DNA from: JAWKUK01 sp041398605
GTDB lineage: Bacteria > Planctomycetota > UBA1135 > GCA-002686595
Assembly: GCA_041398605.1 (NCBI GenBank)
Contig: JAWKUK010000008.1
Coordinates: 1 to 64,000 of the forward strand
DNA length: 64,000 bases
Reading direction: 5' to 3'
The notes under the pieces are model-generated. The model was not told the DNA's origin. It searched no databases and saw nothing but the letters and a program-made list of their open reading frames with translations. Both the position numbers and the translations under genes were made by a program. Shown here piece after piece: positions 62,545 to 64,000 of this stretch; the first letter of the stretch is position 1; the number at the start of each line of letters is the position of its first letter.

Positions 62545-63666
62545 CTAGTCGCCGTCGATGTGGACGCGGAAGCGGTCCTGCAGGCGCTCGATCAAGCGCG
62601 TGTGGATCTTGCACACGCGCGACTCGCTGAGGCCCGTCAGCTCGCCGATCTCGCGCATCGGCAGCTCTTCCCAGTACTTCAGGTAGACGATGCGCGACTC
62701 TTGCTCCGACAGCTTCTGCGAAACGAGGGTCAGGAGCTCCTCACGCGAGAGGCGCTCGCCCGGCGCCTCCGTCGACGTATCGGCGACGACATCGAGGGCC
62801 GGTCCGCCGTCCTCGTCGCTCTCCTCGTTCGGCATCGACCCGAGCGGCGCGCCCGGCAGGCCGACACCAAACGTCTGCTGGTAGACGTCGATCCCGAGGC
62901 CCATCTCCGTCGCGACCTCTTCGTCCGCCGGCGGGCGACCGAGCATGGAGCGCAGCTTCTCGCTCGCGCGCTTTTGCTGCTCGACGCGCTGGCGCCAGGG
63001 GCGCGGCAGCCAGTCCTGGCTGCGCAGCTCATCGAGCAGCGCGCCCTTCACGCGCAGCTCGCAATACGACTCGAAGCGCACGCCGCGCTCGGGGTCGAAG
63101 CCCTCGACCGCTGAGATGAGGCCGACGCTCGCGGCCGTCAGCAAGTCGCCGCGGTCGACGCTGCGTGGCAAGCGCGCGCCGAAGCGCCGCGCGATGTCCT
63201 TCGCGAGGACCTGGTAGGCCTCGACCAAGCGGTTGCGCGTCTGGTCCCCCGGGGCCTCGAAGTAGGCGCCCCAGAGGCCTTCGACGAGCGCGGGCTCGAC
63301 CCGCGGTCGGTACTGGCGCCGACGCTCGCCGTCCCAGTTGGGCGCGGCCTCCGCGTCGGCGAAGCCGGCGTTCGAAGTCGCGTCGGCGGGCAGCTCGCCG
63401 CTGCGCCCGTCGCGAGACACGTCGTCCGCATCCGCATCCGCATCAACCTCAACCTCAGCCTCGGCGTCGACAGCAACCGCCGCCGCCGCGTACACCCCGA
63501 CGTTGACGCCATCGACATCGGTGGCCTCCGCGACGGGGCCGTCGCCCAGGTCACTGCCCTTTGGATCCCGACCGTCGGGACCGGCGTCCGAATCCAAGTG
63601 AGCCCCTCGCTCGCCTGTCCGGGCCAAGTTGTGTGCGGTGTCCAACGCTTGAGCTCGCTGCCCCAT
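62545..63666 (-). CDS. FliA/WhiG-family (sigma-28 type) RNA polymerase sigma factor
   Basis: 373 aa from the ATG at 63666; the true start is uncertain because the first 110-120 residues are low-complexity and very acidic (AEVEVDADADADD, from GCATCC-like hexamer repeats around 63430-63470). Region 2: LVEAYQVLAKDIARRFG ... DLLTAASVGLISAVEGFDPERG-type stretch with FESYCELRVKGALLDELR. Region 3: PWRQRVEQQKRASEKLRSMLG. Region 4: LSEQESRIVYLKYWEELPM with HTH IGELTGLSESRVCKIHTRLIERL. The architecture fits the FliA/WhiG group that governs motility or developmental genes. No anti-sigma FlgM or flagellar gene is nearby. Confidence 0.88.
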   Translation of the reverse strand: MGQRAQALDTAHNLARTGERGAHLDSDAGPDGRDPKGSDLGDGPVAEATDVDGVNVGVYAAAAVAVDAEAEVEVDADADADDVSRDGRSGELPADATSNAGFADAEAAPNWDGERRRQYRPRVEPALVEGLWGAYFEAPGDQTRNRLVEAYQVLAKDIARRFGARLPRSVDRGDLLTAASVGLISAVEGFDPERGVRFESYCELRVKGALLDELRSQDWLPRPWRQRVEQQKRASEKLRSMLGRPPADEEVATEMGLGIDVYQQTFGVGLPGAPLGSMPNEESDEDGGPALDVVADTSTEAPGERLSREELLTLVSQKLSEQESRIVYLKYWEELPMREIGELTGLSESRVCKIHTRLIERLQDRFRVHIDGD

Positions 63667-64000
63667 CCGTCGGTCGTGCGGCGACCGTGGGTCGGAAGGG
63701 GCGTCCTTGAGCGGTTGTGCGGTGTGGATAGCGCCCCGACGGGTACCTCTGCAACACCCCAAGCCCGTTCGAACGCCCGCTGGGCGCCCGGCACATGAGA
63801 GGCGCGCAGGCGGATTCGCGCTCCAATCCGCAATTTCCGCTGCAAAGTCGAGGGTCTCCCTCGGATCGCTCGCGCGTGGAACGCGCCGAAAAAAATTTCT
63901 GGATTCAGGGCAAGGCGCGCGCCTTCCCGTCCGCGTGTGGGCCTCGCCGCCAACGGCAGCCGCGGCCGTTCACGGCGCGTCGTGCGGCGCGGTGTCGGCC
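63667..64000. other. Upstream region of the sigma gene, no gene seen
   Basis: 334 nt to the window edge. A short AT-rich island (GAAAAAAATTTCT, 63888-63900) stands out against the roughly 70 % GC background and could be an UP element or promoter for the minus-strand sigma gene. No convincing coding frame on either strand. Confidence 0.4.

Overview
The window is a very GC-rich (around 70 %), gene-dense bacterial chromosome segment. Several features point to Planctomycetota, probably an uncultured Saltatorellus/Poly30-like lineage. These are two ECF-like sigma factors paired with large Ser/Thr kinases, several giant exported carboxypeptidase-regulatory-like proteins, an exported protein with the C-terminal domain typical of those genomes (28486-29682, minus), DUF1570 and DUF3332 proteins, and Gram-negative lipid A/Kdo genes (lpxB, kdsA). 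The lineage call is inference. No tRNA, rRNA, IS element, prophage or CRISPR array was found.

Layout. 0-12 kb: a partial HIT protein, a 1013-aa surface protein, a lipoprotein, an HExxH membrane protein, then a minus-strand run trkA-trkH / hglS-like / D-2-hydroxyglutarate dehydrogenase-like. The last two overlap by 4 nt and together would convert 2-oxoadipate to 2-oxoglutarate. 11-20 kb: a glutamine amidotransferase, a frameshifted LPS-kinase-like gene, an ABC-2 exporter, a DUF1570 metallopeptidase, a TPR protein, and an lpxB - ECF sigma - anti-sigma - YbjQ run. 20-28 kb: a sulfatase-like lipoprotein, an iodotyrosine-deiodinase-like flavoprotein, an exported alpha/alpha-toroid protein, a FAH-family hydrolase coupled to an M48 protease, and idi. 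28-39 kb (all minus): the planctomycete-type exported protein, two tandem 572-aa paralogues, two paralogous membrane proteins, a TPR protein, and an ECF sigma - Ser/Thr kinase pair.

39-47 kb: valS, a DUF3332 lipoprotein, an RmlD-like reductase divergent from kdsA, a PafA-like phosphatase, and a cyclic-di-GMP-I riboswitch whose transcript carries a 101-aa orphan ORF and ends in a textbook terminator. 47-56 kb: an ECF sigma and a WD40 receptor kinase. Divergent from the kinase is the most unusual gene of the window, a 1555-aa exported MACPF protein with three EF-hands and a C-terminal ribosomal bL12 (L7/L12) domain. 56-64 kb: a fourth giant surface protein, a coupled cluster of three small secreted proteins (one frameshifted), and a FliA/WhiG-type sigma factor.

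Two reading frames (around 12.19 kb and 60.21 kb) are broken by one-base shifts in GC-rich runs and may be sequencing errors. Most long ORFs antisense to the genes are composition artefacts.
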